Assembly (NCBI RefSeq): GCF_900107695.1
Contig: NZ_FNQP01000008.1
Span: 62,001-126,000 of the forward strand
DNA: 64,000 nt
Direction of reading: 5' to 3'
Origin: Thiothrix caldifontis
GTDB lineage: Bacteria; Pseudomonadota; Gammaproteobacteria; Thiotrichales; Thiotrichaceae
Made by a program: the position numbers and the translations under genes. Within the stretch, counting starts at the first letter, position 1. Each line of letters opens with the position of its first letter. Below the pieces are notes generated by a model. That model was not told the origin of the DNA, ran no database searches, and saw nothing but the letters and a program-made list of their open reading frames with translations. Of the stretch, positions 19,259-27,802 are shown one piece after another.

Positions 19259-21418
19259 ATGAGCACCCATCATTCAAACCCAACACCACACTTACACACC
19301 GCCGATATGCCACCGGCGGAATCCAGCGATACGGATAATCTGATGCCGGGGGACACCCTGAAAGATACCGATACCGCGTATTTAATGCCGGGGGACACTC
19401 TGAAAACCAGCGATGACGGTAATAGCCAAGCCGGTGATGAAAACCACAGCGAGCATTCCACACCACACCGCCGCACCTGTGCGACGATGAATGTCCACCG
19501 CCGCCTATTATCGCGCTCACCCGCTTATGTCCGCGCCCGCAATGACATTGAAAATATGGCGTTGCGCTATACCAGCCGAGCCGACATCAACCAACGCACC
19601 GGCATTACCCGTATTCCGGTAGTGGTGCATGTGCTATGGAAAACCCCAGCACAGAATATTTCCGATGCACAAATCAACAGCCAGATAGACGTGCTGAATC
19701 AGGATTTCCGCCGCACCAACGCGGATGTCAGTCTTACTCCTGACCCCTTCCGCCCACTCACCGCTGATGCGCGGCTTGAGTTTTTTCTGGCAACCACTGC
19801 CCCTGATGGCACACCGTCAACCGGTATTGTCCGCAAGCAAACCACTGCCAATAGCTTTAGCTACGATGATGGCGTGAAGTCCAATGCTACCAATGGCTCA
19901 GATGCCTGGCCGAGCGATCGTTACCTCAATATTTGGGTCTGTGAACTATCGGATGGCTTGCTGGGGTATGCACAATTTCCGGGAGGAGCCGCAGAAACCG
20001 ATGGCGTTGTCATTCTACACTCTGCTTTTGGTACCACCGGCACCGCTGCTGCCCCCTTTAACCGGGGACGTACTGCCACGCATGAAATCGGTCACTGGCT
20101 AAATCTCAACCATATTTGGGGAGATGATGGCACAGGCTGTGCCGGTAGCGATAATGTAGCTGACACGCCCAATCAGGCAGCATCCAACGCCGGTACACCC
20201 ACGTTTCCAAGCGTTTCGTGCGGTAATGGCCCTCACGGTGACATGTTCATGAATTACATGGATTATGTGGATGATGCTGCCATGTTCATGTTTACCGCCG
20301 GTCAAGTAGCACGGATGCACGCTTGCCTCGATGGCCCGCGTAGCAGTATTGGCTTTGCAGCTTCGGCACCACGCCCCAGCTCTTCCCCCGTGATCGCATG
20401 GGATGCCAATCGGCTGGATGTTTTCATGCTGGATCAAAAGCGTGAACTCCAGCACAAGTGGTGGAACGGCTCTTCGTGGGGGCCAACCCTGACCACCTCG
20501 GAAGCCATGGGGGGAATTGGAACCAGTGTGCCACAAGCCGTCTCTTGGGGGCCAAACCGTTTGGATGTGTTCATGACCGGTACCGATAGCGCTCTCTACC
20601 ACAAATGGTGGGACGGTTCTTCTTGGGGGCCTTCTGTCACCGGTTATGAAGCCATGGGCGGGGTCTGTGTCGGCGATCCACGGGTGGTTTCCTGGGGTGC
20701 AAACCGCTTGGATGTGTTTGTGATCGGCACCGACCGGGCGCTTTACCACAAGTGGTGGGATGGCACTGCATGGGGGCCGTCCGTCACTGGTTACGAACGG
20801 CTAGGCGGGGTCTGCATCGGGCAACCGGAAGTGGTGGCATGGGGCGCAAATCGGCTGGATATTTTCGTGATCGGCACCGACCGGGCGCTGTATCACAAAT
20901 GGTGGGATGGCACGGCGTGGGGGCCGTCAGTGAATGGCTATGAACGTCTTGGCGGTGTTTGCATGTCCGCACCACGCGCAGTGGCGTGGGGAGCAAACCG
21001 TCTGGATGTCTTCGTGGTCGGTACTGACGGGGCATTGTATCACAAGTGGTGGAATGGCTCCTCATGGGGGCCATCATTGAGCGGTGCCTTTGAACGCATG
21101 GGCGGTATCTGCGTAGGCGACCCCGAAGTGGTTGCGTGGGGTGCTGACCGGCTGGATGTCTTTGTGATCGGCACCGACAGCGCCCTGTATCACAAATGGT
21201 GGAACGGTTCTTCATGGGGGCCATCACTCACCGATTACGAACGCATGGGCGGTATTTGCACCTCATCACCGCGTGCCGTTGCTTGGGGTTCTAACCGTTT
21301 GGATGTGTTTGTCACTGGTACGGATAGCGCCCTTTACCATAAATGGTGGAATGGTTCTTCATGGGAACCATCACTCACCGATTACGAAAGGATGGGCGGT
21401 ACGATTTCCACCTTTTAA
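19259..21418 (+). CDS. M43-type zinc metalloprotease fused to seven-repeat PLL-like lectin propeller (putative eCIS effector)
   Basis: 719 aa. Residues 1 to about 80 are hydrophilic and acidic with a repeated LMPGDTLK motif and no secretion signal. Residues about 110-345 are a pappalysin-like (M43) protease: the extended zinc motif [11 protein letters not shown] is at residues 275-285 and a Met-turn region FMNYMDY at 330-336. Residues about 376-719 are seven tandem repeats of about 49 residues, each with a WG.NRLDVF..GTD.ALYHKWW.G..WGPS core, as in the PLL/PHL fucose-binding propeller lectins. Its position between the cap and the sheath genes suggests a delivered effector, or a particle-bound adhesin with proteolytic activity. 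Active residues appear intact. Confidence 0.85.
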   Translation: MSTHHSNPTPHLHTADMPPAESSDTDNLMPGDTLKDTDTAYLMPGDTLKTSDDGNSQAGDENHSEHSTPHRRTCATMNVHRRLLSRSPAYVRARNDIENMALRYTSRADINQRTGITRIPVVVHVLWKTPAQNISDAQINSQIDVLNQDFRRTNADVSLTPDPFRPLTADARLEFFLATTAPDGTPSTGIVRKQTTANSFSYDDGVKSNATNGSDAWPSDRYLNIWVCELSDGLLGYAQFPGGAAETDGVVILHSAFGTTGTAAAPFNRGRTATHEIGHWLNLNHIWGDDGTGCAGSDNVADTPNQAASNAGTPTFPSVSCGNGPHGDMFMNYMDYVDDAAMFMFTAGQVARMHACLDGPRSSIGFAASAPRPSSSPVIAWDANRLDVFMLDQKRELQHKWWNGSSWGPTLTTSEAMGGIGTSVPQAVSWGPNRLDVFMTGTDSALYHKWWDGSSWGPSVTGYEAMGGVCVGDPRVVSWGANRLDVFVIGTDRALYHKWWDGTAWGPSVTGYERLGGVCIGQPEVVAWGANRLDIFVIGTDRALYHKWWDGTAWGPSVNGYERLGGVCMSAPRAVAWGANRLDVFVVGTDGALYHKWWNGSSWGPSLSGAFERMGGICVGDPEVVAWGADRLDVFVIGTDSALYHKWWNGSSWGPSLTDYERMGGICTSSPRAVAWGSNRLDVFVTGTDSALYHKWWNGSSWEPSLTDYERMGGTISTF
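20387..21415 (+). repeat. Seven tandem ~147-bp coding repeats (lectin propeller blades)
   Basis: The 3' half of the protease gene consists of seven imperfect in-frame repeats of about 147 bp with very high local identity (the segment encoding YHKWW recurs nearly unchanged). Each unit encodes one blade. High identity between units 3 and 4 and between 6 and 7 points to recent duplication or gene conversion. Confidence 0.85.
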
Positions 21419-21450
21419 CCTCCACAGCATCAATCAAGGAAGCAGCCGTC

Positions 21451-21792
21451 ATGCAAGCCATGCCACACGACACCCCTCCCATCCTCGGCAGTTGGACACA
21501 TTCCTTTGAAGAGGATGAAGGCGAACTGTTGGTATACCGACCCACCCAAGCATTCACGTTTCCCCCGGCACGGCGGGCGCGTGAAACCTTGGTATTTGGG
21601 GCAGATGGCGAGCTGCTAGAAAAAATGCCAGGCCCCGATGACCGCCCACGCGGGATTCCGGGGCGCTGGGCCGCCTTGGGTATGAACCGCTTTTCACTGG
21701 AGGGGGGGCAAACGGTGCCTTCCAGCCGGGTGATTGAGGTAGTGGAACATACGCCGGATCTGCTGAAGATTCGCAAGGCAAACACAGCTTAA
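21451..21792 (+). CDS. Small conserved-looking protein between protease-lectin and sheath genes
   Basis: 113 aa from the ATG with AAGGAAG nine bases upstream; the ORF is open further 5' but that part overlaps the protease gene in another frame. The body reads like a small beta-rich domain: ILGSWTHSFEEDEGELLVYRP, FPPARRARETLVFGADGELLEK, GRWAALGMNRFSLEGG, RVIEVVEHTPDLLKIRK. This resembles lipocalin-like 'GxW ... RW ... L' folds, but I cannot name a family. It has no signal peptide. The position suggests a chaperone, inhibitor or partner of the upstream protease, or a minor structural component. Confidence 0.65.
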   Translation: MQAMPHDTPPILGSWTHSFEEDEGELLVYRPTQAFTFPPARRARETLVFGADGELLEKMPGPDDRPRGIPGRWAALGMNRFSLEGGQTVPSSRVIEVVEHTPDLLKIRKANTA

Positions 21793-21849
21793 TTACACAG
21801 TCATTCTTGGCTCCCGCATTCCACATTTAGACAGCAGGCGGTACACACC

Positions 21850-23256
21850 ATGGCAACAGCATACAAAACACCTGGGGTTTACATCGAAGAAATCCCCAAA
21901 TTCCCTCCCTCCATTGCAGCAGTGGAAACAGCAATACCGGCGTTTATTGGTTATACCCAAAAAGCTGACAATCAGGCTTCCGCTGATTTGCGGCTAAAAC
22001 CAACCCGTATCGCCTCCATGGTCGAATATGAAACCTACTTTGGAGGAGCGCAAGCTGAAGAAAACATTTCGGTAACGGTGACAGGCTCCAAGGCAGTCGC
22101 AGCCCTCCCGGAAGCCACACGTTCCAAACACCTCATGTATTACGCCCTGCAAATGTTTTTTGCGGCGGGCGGCGGAGCTTGCTACATCGTTTCAGTTGGG
22201 GTTTATGAAGCCACATTTGGCTCTACCCCTGATGTATCCAAGTTACAGGAGGGGCTGACGGCGCTAATCAAGGAAGACGAACCTACACTGATTGTATTTC
22301 CCGAAGCACAAAACCTTTCTATCGACAACTTCAGTGTTCTGCATGTTGCCGCGCTCCAGCAATGCTATGATTTGCAAGATCGCTTTGTCATCATGGACGT
22401 ACATGGCGGAGAGGTTTCCTTGTCTGACTCATCCACAGTTTTACGCACAGCTATAACAAATTTCCGCAACAGTGGCATAAAAACGGCAGACAAAGACCTT
22501 CTGAAGTACGGCGCGGCCTATGCGCCCAATCTTGAAACTGTGCTGGATTTTGCGTTTGCCGAAGCGGAAACCGATGTAGTGATCGATGGTGCTGCGGCAG
22601 TCAAACTCAATACCCTTCAAGCAGGCAATAATCAGGTATATGAACTGGCTAGAGCCGCCATCCGCGACATGCCCTGCAAACTCCCGCCTTCCTCCACCAT
22701 GGCGGGTATCTATGCCGCCGTGGACAGTAATCGAGGAGTCTGGAAAGCCCCTGCCAATACCAGCATGAATGCAGTAATCCAGCCCACCATCTCGATGTCC
22801 AACAAGGATCAGGAAGACCTGAATGTGGATGCCACCGCTGGTAAATCCGTCAACGCCCTACGCAGTTTCTTGGGCAAGGGTCCACTGGTGTGGGGCGCAC
22901 GCACCCTCGCAGGTAACGACAACGAATGGCGTTATGTCAACGTCCGGCGTTTTTTCAATTTCGTGGAAGAATCGGTCAAAAAAGCTACCGAACAGTTCGT
23001 GTTTGAACCCAACGACGCCAATACCTGGGTCAAAGTCCAAGCCATGATCGAGAACTTCCTCACCACCCTGTGGCGGCAAGGCGCATTACAAGGTGTCAAG
23101 CCAGAACATGCGTTTTATGTCTCCATCGGGCTAGGCAAAACCATGACACCGCTGGACATCCTCGAAGGCCGTATGATCGTGGAAATCGGCATGGCAGCAG
23201 TACGCCCCGCTGAATTCATCATCCTCAAATTCTCCCACAAGATGGCGGAATCCTGA
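21850..23256 (+). CDS. eCIS contractile tail sheath protein (Pvc2/Afp2-type)
   Basis: 468 aa. The N-terminus ATAYKTPGVYIEEIPKFPPSI and AIPAFIGYT are diagnostic of phage-like sheath proteins. The C-terminus MIVEIGMAAVRPAEFIILKFSHK is the conserved sheath domain that interlocks neighbouring subunits. Contraction of the assembled sheath drives the inner tube into a target membrane. It is the only sheath gene in the cluster, whereas Afp and PVC encode three. It is followed by the two tube genes in the expected order. Confidence 0.95.
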   Translation: MATAYKTPGVYIEEIPKFPPSIAAVETAIPAFIGYTQKADNQASADLRLKPTRIASMVEYETYFGGAQAEENISVTVTGSKAVAALPEATRSKHLMYYALQMFFAAGGGACYIVSVGVYEATFGSTPDVSKLQEGLTALIKEDEPTLIVFPEAQNLSIDNFSVLHVAALQQCYDLQDRFVIMDVHGGEVSLSDSSTVLRTAITNFRNSGIKTADKDLLKYGAAYAPNLETVLDFAFAEAETDVVIDGAAAVKLNTLQAGNNQVYELARAAIRDMPCKLPPSSTMAGIYAAVDSNRGVWKAPANTSMNAVIQPTISMSNKDQEDLNVDATAGKSVNALRSFLGKGPLVWGARTLAGNDNEWRYVNVRRFFNFVEESVKKATEQFVFEPNDANTWVKVQAMIENFLTTLWRQGALQGVKPEHAFYVSIGLGKTMTPLDILEGRMIVEIGMAAVRPAEFIILKFSHKMAES

Positions 23257-23307
23257 TTTGGCATAGCACCCCATTCCCATTATCCAACCTAACAAGTGGT
23301 ACACATC

Positions 23308-23745
23308 ATGGCACAAGAATACCCTTTACCCCGCTTCCATTTTCAGGTCGACTGGGGTGGCGCGAAACTCGCTTTCACCGAAGTCACCGGTCTGGATATG
23401 CAAGTCGAAGTCATCGAATACCGGCACAGTGACAGCAAAGACTTCAGCAAGATCAAAATGCCCGGCCTGCGCAAATTCAGCAATATCACCCTGAAACGCG
23501 GCAAGTTTGAAGGTGATTTTGATTACAACACTTGGCTGGATGCCATCAGCAATGACCGGACAGGCGGTCGCCGTGATGTTGTCATCCGCCTCATGAATGA
23601 AAAACACTCTCCTGTCGCTGCCTGGTCTGCCACCCGCTGCTTCCCGGTCAAGGTAACAGCCCCCGACCTCAAATCCGATGCGAATGAAACGGCCATCGAG
23701 AGCATTGAAATTGCCCACGAAGGTTTGAAACTGATGAAAATCTAA
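23308..23745 (+). CDS. eCIS inner tube protein 1 (Pvc1/Afp1-type, gp19 family)
   Basis: 145 aa from the ATG (an upstream GTG at 23296 is less likely). The start YPLPRFHFQVDWGGAKLAFTEVTGLD and ITLKRGKFEGDFDYNTWLDAI match the phage T4 gp19-like tube family. Hexameric rings of this protein stack to form the inner tube that holds cargo. It lies 51 bp after the sheath gene and is followed by a second tube paralogue. Confidence 0.93.
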   Translation: MAQEYPLPRFHFQVDWGGAKLAFTEVTGLDMQVEVIEYRHSDSKDFSKIKMPGLRKFSNITLKRGKFEGDFDYNTWLDAISNDRTGGRRDVVIRLMNEKHSPVAAWSATRCFPVKVTAPDLKSDANETAIESIEIAHEGLKLMKI

Positions 23746-23756
23746 GGCAGCACGCG

Positions 23757-24197
23757 ATGGATTATTATCCTCCCTGGGGGTTTTACTACAAAGTGGAATT
23801 CAGCATCAGCAAGGACAAGAACGATGTGCGCTTCCAGTCCGTTTCCGGTTTGTCAGTGGAATACGATTACGAAAGCTACAAAGAAGGCGGCGAAAACCGC
23901 TTTGAACACAAATTGCCGGTGCGCACCAAATACGCCGACCTAGTGCTCAAGCGCGGCATGTTGACCCAATCTGACATCACCCACTGGTGTTTAGCAGCCT
24001 TCCGTGATCGTGTTTTTACCCACTCCGACATCAACGTGATCTTAATGAATGAAAAGGGTGAGCCGCTACGCACTTGGAAAGTAGCCCATGCCATCCCCAA
24101 AAAATGGCAGGTGAGCGACCTGAACGCCAACGACAACGCCATTGTGATTGAAACCTTAGAACTCACTTACCGTTATTTCACCGTACAAACAGGTTAA
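23757..24197 (+). CDS. eCIS inner tube protein 2 / tube initiator (Pvc5/Afp5-type)
   Basis: 146 aa, a paralogue of the upstream tube protein: PPWGFYYKVEFSISKD, FQSVSGLSVEYDYESY, LVLKRGMLTQSDITHW. In Afp and PVC the second tube protein forms the first layer on the spike and adapts to the hub, which is the likely role here. It lies 11 bp after tube protein 1 and 4 bp before the DUF5908 gene. Confidence 0.9.
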   Translation: MDYYPPWGFYYKVEFSISKDKNDVRFQSVSGLSVEYDYESYKEGGENRFEHKLPVRTKYADLVLKRGMLTQSDITHWCLAAFRDRVFTHSDINVILMNEKGEPLRTWKVAHAIPKKWQVSDLNANDNAIVIETLELTYRYFTVQTG

Positions 24198-24201
24198 GCG
24201 A

Positions 24202-24387
24202 ATGCCCATCGAAATCAAGGAACTGCATATCCGGGTGACAGTCAACAGTTCCCCGGACGCTCCCCAAGCCCCCCCCGGCTCCGCTCGCCCACCACCAACC
24301 AACGGGCAAACCACTGACACCGACGCCATTATTGCCGAATGCGTCGAACAGGTGCTGGACATTCTCCAGCGCAAGGCGGAACGCTAA
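24202..24387 (+). CDS. DUF5908 small eCIS protein (Pvc6-type)
   Basis: 61 aa. It starts MPIEIKELHIRVTVN, the typical DUF5908 opening, has a Pro-rich linker, and ends in a short amphipathic helix (IIAECVEQVLDILQRKAER). Genes of this size and start lie between the tube and LysM genes in many eCIS clusters; the molecular role is not established. Its stop overlaps the next ATG by one base (TAATG). Confidence 0.82.
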   Translation: MPIEIKELHIRVTVNSSPDAPQAPPGSARPPPTNGQTTDTDAIIAECVEQVLDILQRKAER

Positions 24388-25097
24388 TGACTGAACAAGG
24401 CAAGCTAGAAAAAATGCTGATCTTGGCCTTCACCGATTCCAAGAAAGCGGAAAGCGGCGGTATCCCAGAATCGGTTGCGCAATTCACAGCACTGATTAAC
24501 CCGGAAACATATACCCAGACCTATAAACTCAAGTTCTCATCCGGCAAGCAAGGGCAAGGCAGTAGTGGGCAACAGTTAAAATACGAATACACCGAGCCGG
24601 AGGAAATGAGCTTTGAATTCCTGTTTGACAACACCGGTATTATTGACGACGAACCCCGCGATTCCATTGCCGACGACCTGAAAAGCTTCAAACAAGTCCT
24701 CATTGAATACCAAGGCGATGCCCACGAACCGCGCCATTTCAAACTGGTATGGGGAAAAAACTCCATCTTCAAAGGCCGGGTTACAGAAGTCGCCATTACC
24801 TACAAACTCTTCAAACCCGATGGCACACCCATCCGCGCTATTGCCAAAGTCACCTTCAAAAGCAGCATTGAGGAACAGAAACGGGCAGCAAAGGAAAACC
24901 GCCAGTCCGCCGACCTCACCCATTCCCGTCAGGTCAAGCTAGGCGATACCCTGCCGTTGATGTGTCACCGGATTTACGGTGATTCCCGCCACTACGCCCA
25001 AGTCGCCCGCGCCAATGGTCTCAACAACTTTCGGGTATTGCAGCCGGGAAGCACCCTAATATTCCCGCCCCTAGACAAACTGGGTAATACCCCGTGA
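24387..25097 (+). CDS. LysM-containing eCIS hub/tube-adaptor protein (Pvc7-type)
   Basis: 236 aa from the ATG that overlaps the preceding stop. The N-terminal part (FTALINPETYTQTYKLKFSSG, LSFEFLFDNTGII-like) is the CIS tube-adaptor domain. The C-terminus (about residues 185-232) is a LysM-like module: LGDTLPLMCHRIYGDSRHYAQVARANGLNNFRVLQPGSTLIFPPL. In Afp and PVC this protein joins tube to spike, and the LysM part may hold the complex. The downstream spike gene starts on an overlapping GTG. Confidence 0.92.
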   Translation: MTEQGKLEKMLILAFTDSKKAESGGIPESVAQFTALINPETYTQTYKLKFSSGKQGQGSSGQQLKYEYTEPEEMSFEFLFDNTGIIDDEPRDSIADDLKSFKQVLIEYQGDAHEPRHFKLVWGKNSIFKGRVTEVAITYKLFKPDGTPIRAIAKVTFKSSIEEQKRAAKENRQSADLTHSRQVKLGDTLPLMCHRIYGDSRHYAQVARANGLNNFRVLQPGSTLIFPPLDKLGNTP

Positions 25098-26860
25098 GTG
25101 ACCCTTCCAGCATCCCCACACCTGCCACCCCGGATGTCTGCACCGCTGTCCTGCGGATCGACGGGGCAGAAATTTCGGGCGAATTCCATGTGTTATCAGT
25201 CACGGTCAGCCGCGAACTTAACCGCATTCCCAGTGCAGAATTCCAGTTACGGGATGGCGAAGCCTCACAAGCCACCTTTGCCGCCAGCAACACCAACCAT
25301 TTCATTCCCGGCAAAGCGGTCGAAATCCAGTTAGGCTACCGCTCTCAAAATACCCCTGTCTTCAAGGGAATCATCGTCAAACACAGTATCAAAATTCGCA
25401 AAAATGGCAGCCTGTTGCAGGTAGAGTGCCGTGATGCCGCCTTCAGTATGACCCACGGAACCCACAGCCGTTTCCACCTTGACAAGAAAGACAACGAGAT
25501 TATGGAAGAGCTGATCAGCGCCCATGCCTTAACTGCCGAGGTAGCCAGCACCAGACCAGCACTAAAATCCGTCGTGCAATACGATGCCAGTGACTGGGAT
25601 TTCATGCTCTGCCGTGCCGAAGCCAACGGCATGGTGGTCATGGTAGAAGACGGCAAAATACGCATTTCCCCCCCGGCTACCGGTACGGAACCGGTGGTTG
25701 CCATCCGTTACGGCAGCACGATTTTGGAACTGGATGCTGAAATGGATGCGCGTTGGCAAAGCAAAGGCATGAAAGCCAGTGCTTGGAATGCCAGCACTCA
25801 GGAAATGCTGGAAACGGAAGCCCAAGAACCCCAATTGCCCGCCAGTGGCAACCTGTCCCCCGCCCAACTCGCCCAAGCAGCCAAGACCGACATTCACACC
25901 CTTCACCATGGTGGCAAACTGGATCAGGCCGAATTACAAGCATGGGCAGACGCTCGCCTGCTGCAAGAACGTCTCGCCCGTATCCGTGGCAGAGCCAAAT
26001 TTCAAGGCTTTGCAGGCATCATGCCCGGTCACATTATCGAAATCACTGGCATTGGGGAACGCTTTGCAGGCAAATGCTACGTTTCCGGGGTACGTCACCA
26101 CCTCGCCAACGGTAACTGGGAAACCGACGTACAGTTTGGCCTCAATCCCGAGCGCTTTGCCAGCACCTACAATTTGCGCCCCTTGCCTGCGGCAGGTTTA
26201 TTACCCGGTGTCAGTGGTTTGCACACAGGGGTTGTCACCGCACTGGAAAATGACCCAGAAGGCGAAGAACGCATTCAGGTACGCCTACCGTTGGTCAGCG
26301 CCGAGGCAGAAGGTCTGTGGGCGCGTCTTGCCACGCTGAATGCAGGGGAGGGGCACGGCATGTTTTTCCGCCCTGACATCGGCGATGAAGTCGTGGTCGG
26401 TTTCTTGCACGACGACCCGCGCTATCCGGTGATTCTCGGCATGTGCCACAGCAGTGCCAAACCCACCCCCGAACCCGCCAAGGATGACAATTTCCGTAAG
26501 GGTTATCGTAGCCGGGAAAAGCTGCAACTCAGTTTTGATGACGAACACAAGGTCATAAAGCTGGAAACCCCGACAGGCAATACCCTGACTCTTTCCGAAC
26601 AGGACACCGCCATATTGATTGCCGACCAAAATGGCAACAAGCTCACCCTGAATGCTGACGGCATTACCTTAGAAAGCGCCAAGGATCTGATCCTCAAAGC
26701 CAGCGGTGACGTGAAGCTGGAAGCCATGAATGTCGACATCAAAACCAACGCTGCCTTCAAAGTGACCGCGACAGCCAGTGCGGAAGTGTCGGGAGCCAGC
26801 ACCACCGTCAAAGGCAGTGCCACTACCGTTATTCAGGGCGGTATCGTACAAATCAATTAA
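25094..26860 (+). CDS. VgrG-like spike protein (Pvc8/Afp8-type)
   Basis: 588 aa starting at GTG overlapping the LysM stop (GTGAGTGA). The N-terminal gp27-like hub domain (about residues 20-370) includes VSRELNRIPSAEFQLRDG and CRAEANGMVVMVEDGKI. The gp5 OB-like domain (HTGVVTALENDPEGEERIQVRLP, DIGDEVVVGFLHDDPRYPVILG) follows, then a C-terminal beta-helix with short repeats (LEAMNVDIKTNAAFKVTATASAEVSG). It is the trimeric central spike that carries the PAAR tip. No extra effector domain is seen at the C-terminus. Confidence 0.95.
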   Translation: MSDPSSIPTPATPDVCTAVLRIDGAEISGEFHVLSVTVSRELNRIPSAEFQLRDGEASQATFAASNTNHFIPGKAVEIQLGYRSQNTPVFKGIIVKHSIKIRKNGSLLQVECRDAAFSMTHGTHSRFHLDKKDNEIMEELISAHALTAEVASTRPALKSVVQYDASDWDFMLCRAEANGMVVMVEDGKIRISPPATGTEPVVAIRYGSTILELDAEMDARWQSKGMKASAWNASTQEMLETEAQEPQLPASGNLSPAQLAQAAKTDIHTLHHGGKLDQAELQAWADARLLQERLARIRGRAKFQGFAGIMPGHIIEITGIGERFAGKCYVSGVRHHLANGNWETDVQFGLNPERFASTYNLRPLPAAGLLPGVSGLHTGVVTALENDPEGEERIQVRLPLVSAEAEGLWARLATLNAGEGHGMFFRPDIGDEVVVGFLHDDPRYPVILGMCHSSAKPTPEPAKDDNFRKGYRSREKLQLSFDDEHKVIKLETPTGNTLTLSEQDTAILIADQNGNKLTLNADGITLESAKDLILKASGDVKLEAMNVDIKTNAAFKVTATASAEVSGASTTVKGSATTVIQGGIVQIN

Positions 26861-26874
26861 CACAGGAATTCCCC

Positions 26875-27144
26875 ATGCTTCCCGCCGCCCGCACCACCGA
26901 CATGCTGACCAGCCCCGCCACTCAAGGCGTTCCCACCCCGATTGTTTCCCCCGGTGCAAGCAATGTGCTGATTGCCGGTTTGCCTGCGGCACGGGTGGGT
27001 GACACCTGCGGTGCAGACGCGATCATCAAAGGTTCGGCAACGGTGCTGATCGGTGGCTCACCGGCTGCCAGAGTTGGCGACATGACCGCTGCCGGTGGCA
27101 CGGTACTCCCCCCCTGCGCCCTCACTGTGTTGATCGGAGGTTAA
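26875..27144 (+). CDS. PAAR-domain spike tip protein
   Basis: 89 aa, almost entirely PAAR motif: the repeated LPAARVGD and SPAARVGD segments with His/Cys-type metal ligands (CGAD, PPCA) form the conical tip that sharpens the VgrG-like spike. An AGGAA lies eight bases before the ATG. It has no N- or C-terminal extension, so it carries no fused toxin. Confidence 0.93.
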   Translation: MLPAARTTDMLTSPATQGVPTPIVSPGASNVLIAGLPAARVGDTCGADAIIKGSATVLIGGSPAARVGDMTAAGGTVLPPCALTVLIGG

Positions 27145-27148
27145 GCGC

Positions 27149-27592
27149 ATGAACCAAGCATTTATCGGGCGTGGCTGGTCATTTCCGCCCAACTTTTCGC
27201 GTAGCATTGCTGGCGTGACGATGCTGGAAGGTGAAGCTGACATCGCTTCCAGTTTGGAAATCCTCCTCACTACCCGCCCCGGTGAGCGGGTCATGCTCCC
27301 CGACTACGGCTGCAATCTGGACGAGTTGATGTTTGAAAATCTGGATACCCGCATCAAAACCCTGATGGCTGACAAGGTAGAATCCGCCATTCTGTACCAC
27401 GAACCCCGCATCCACCTGGAGCAGGTCAACATCGACGCCAGTCGGGAACACGAGGGCGTGGTATTGGTCGAGGTCAGGTATCGGGTCAAATCCACCAATT
27501 CCCGTTTCAATTTTGTGTACCCGTACTATCGAGATGAAGGCACTGACATTAACCTGACGACCACGGTCAGCCTCTTGCCGGACAACCGTTGA
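27149..27592 (+). CDS. gp25/gpW-like baseplate wedge protein (Pvc9-type)
   Basis: 147 aa. IAGVTMLEGEADIASSLEILLTTRPGERVMLPDYGCNLDELMFE is the conserved gp25 core, which nucleates sheath assembly and has the lysozyme-like-fold wedge domain without lysozyme catalysis. GGAGG lies eight bases before the ATG. It starts 4 bp after the PAAR gene. Confidence 0.94.
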   Translation: MNQAFIGRGWSFPPNFSRSIAGVTMLEGEADIASSLEILLTTRPGERVMLPDYGCNLDELMFENLDTRIKTLMADKVESAILYHEPRIHLEQVNIDASREHEGVVLVEVRYRVKSTNSRFNFVYPYYRDEGTDINLTTTVSLLPDNR

Positions 27593-27617
27593 AACACCAC
27601 CACAAGGAGAACAATAC

Positions 27618-27800
27618 GTGAAAACCATCAGGCTTGAATTAACGTTAGACGAAATCAATACAACCCTAGAAGCACTGGGCAATCTGCCTTTTATTAAAGT
27701 CCATGAATTGATCAGTAAAATCCATCAGCAAGCCAGCCCCCAAGTCAGCGGTACTGCCAATCACGAGACGGCTAAACCGCCAGGAGCAGCAGAGGAATAA
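27618..27800 (+). CDS. Small eCIS-associated protein, unrecognised
   Basis: 60 aa starting at GTG with AAGGAG eight bases upstream. The first 40 residues (IRLELTLDEINTTLEALGNLPFIKVHELISKIHQQA) look like a short beta-strand plus two amphipathic helices; the rest is a disordered tail. Short ORFs of this type often sit just before large baseplate genes in contractile systems, but I know of no defined function. It ends 2 bp before the next gene. Confidence 0.7.
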   Translation: MKTIRLELTLDEINTTLEALGNLPFIKVHELISKIHQQASPQVSGTANHETAKPPGAAEE

Positions 27801-27802
27801 CC

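Noticed and set aside
20387-21415. Regular repeats suggesting a CRISPR array
   Set aside because: The 147-bp period, continuous open frame and blade motif show that these are protein repeats; there are no spacers.
26875-27144. PAAR protein as a toxin carrier
   Set aside because: The protein is only a PAAR domain with no extension, so it is a structural tip.
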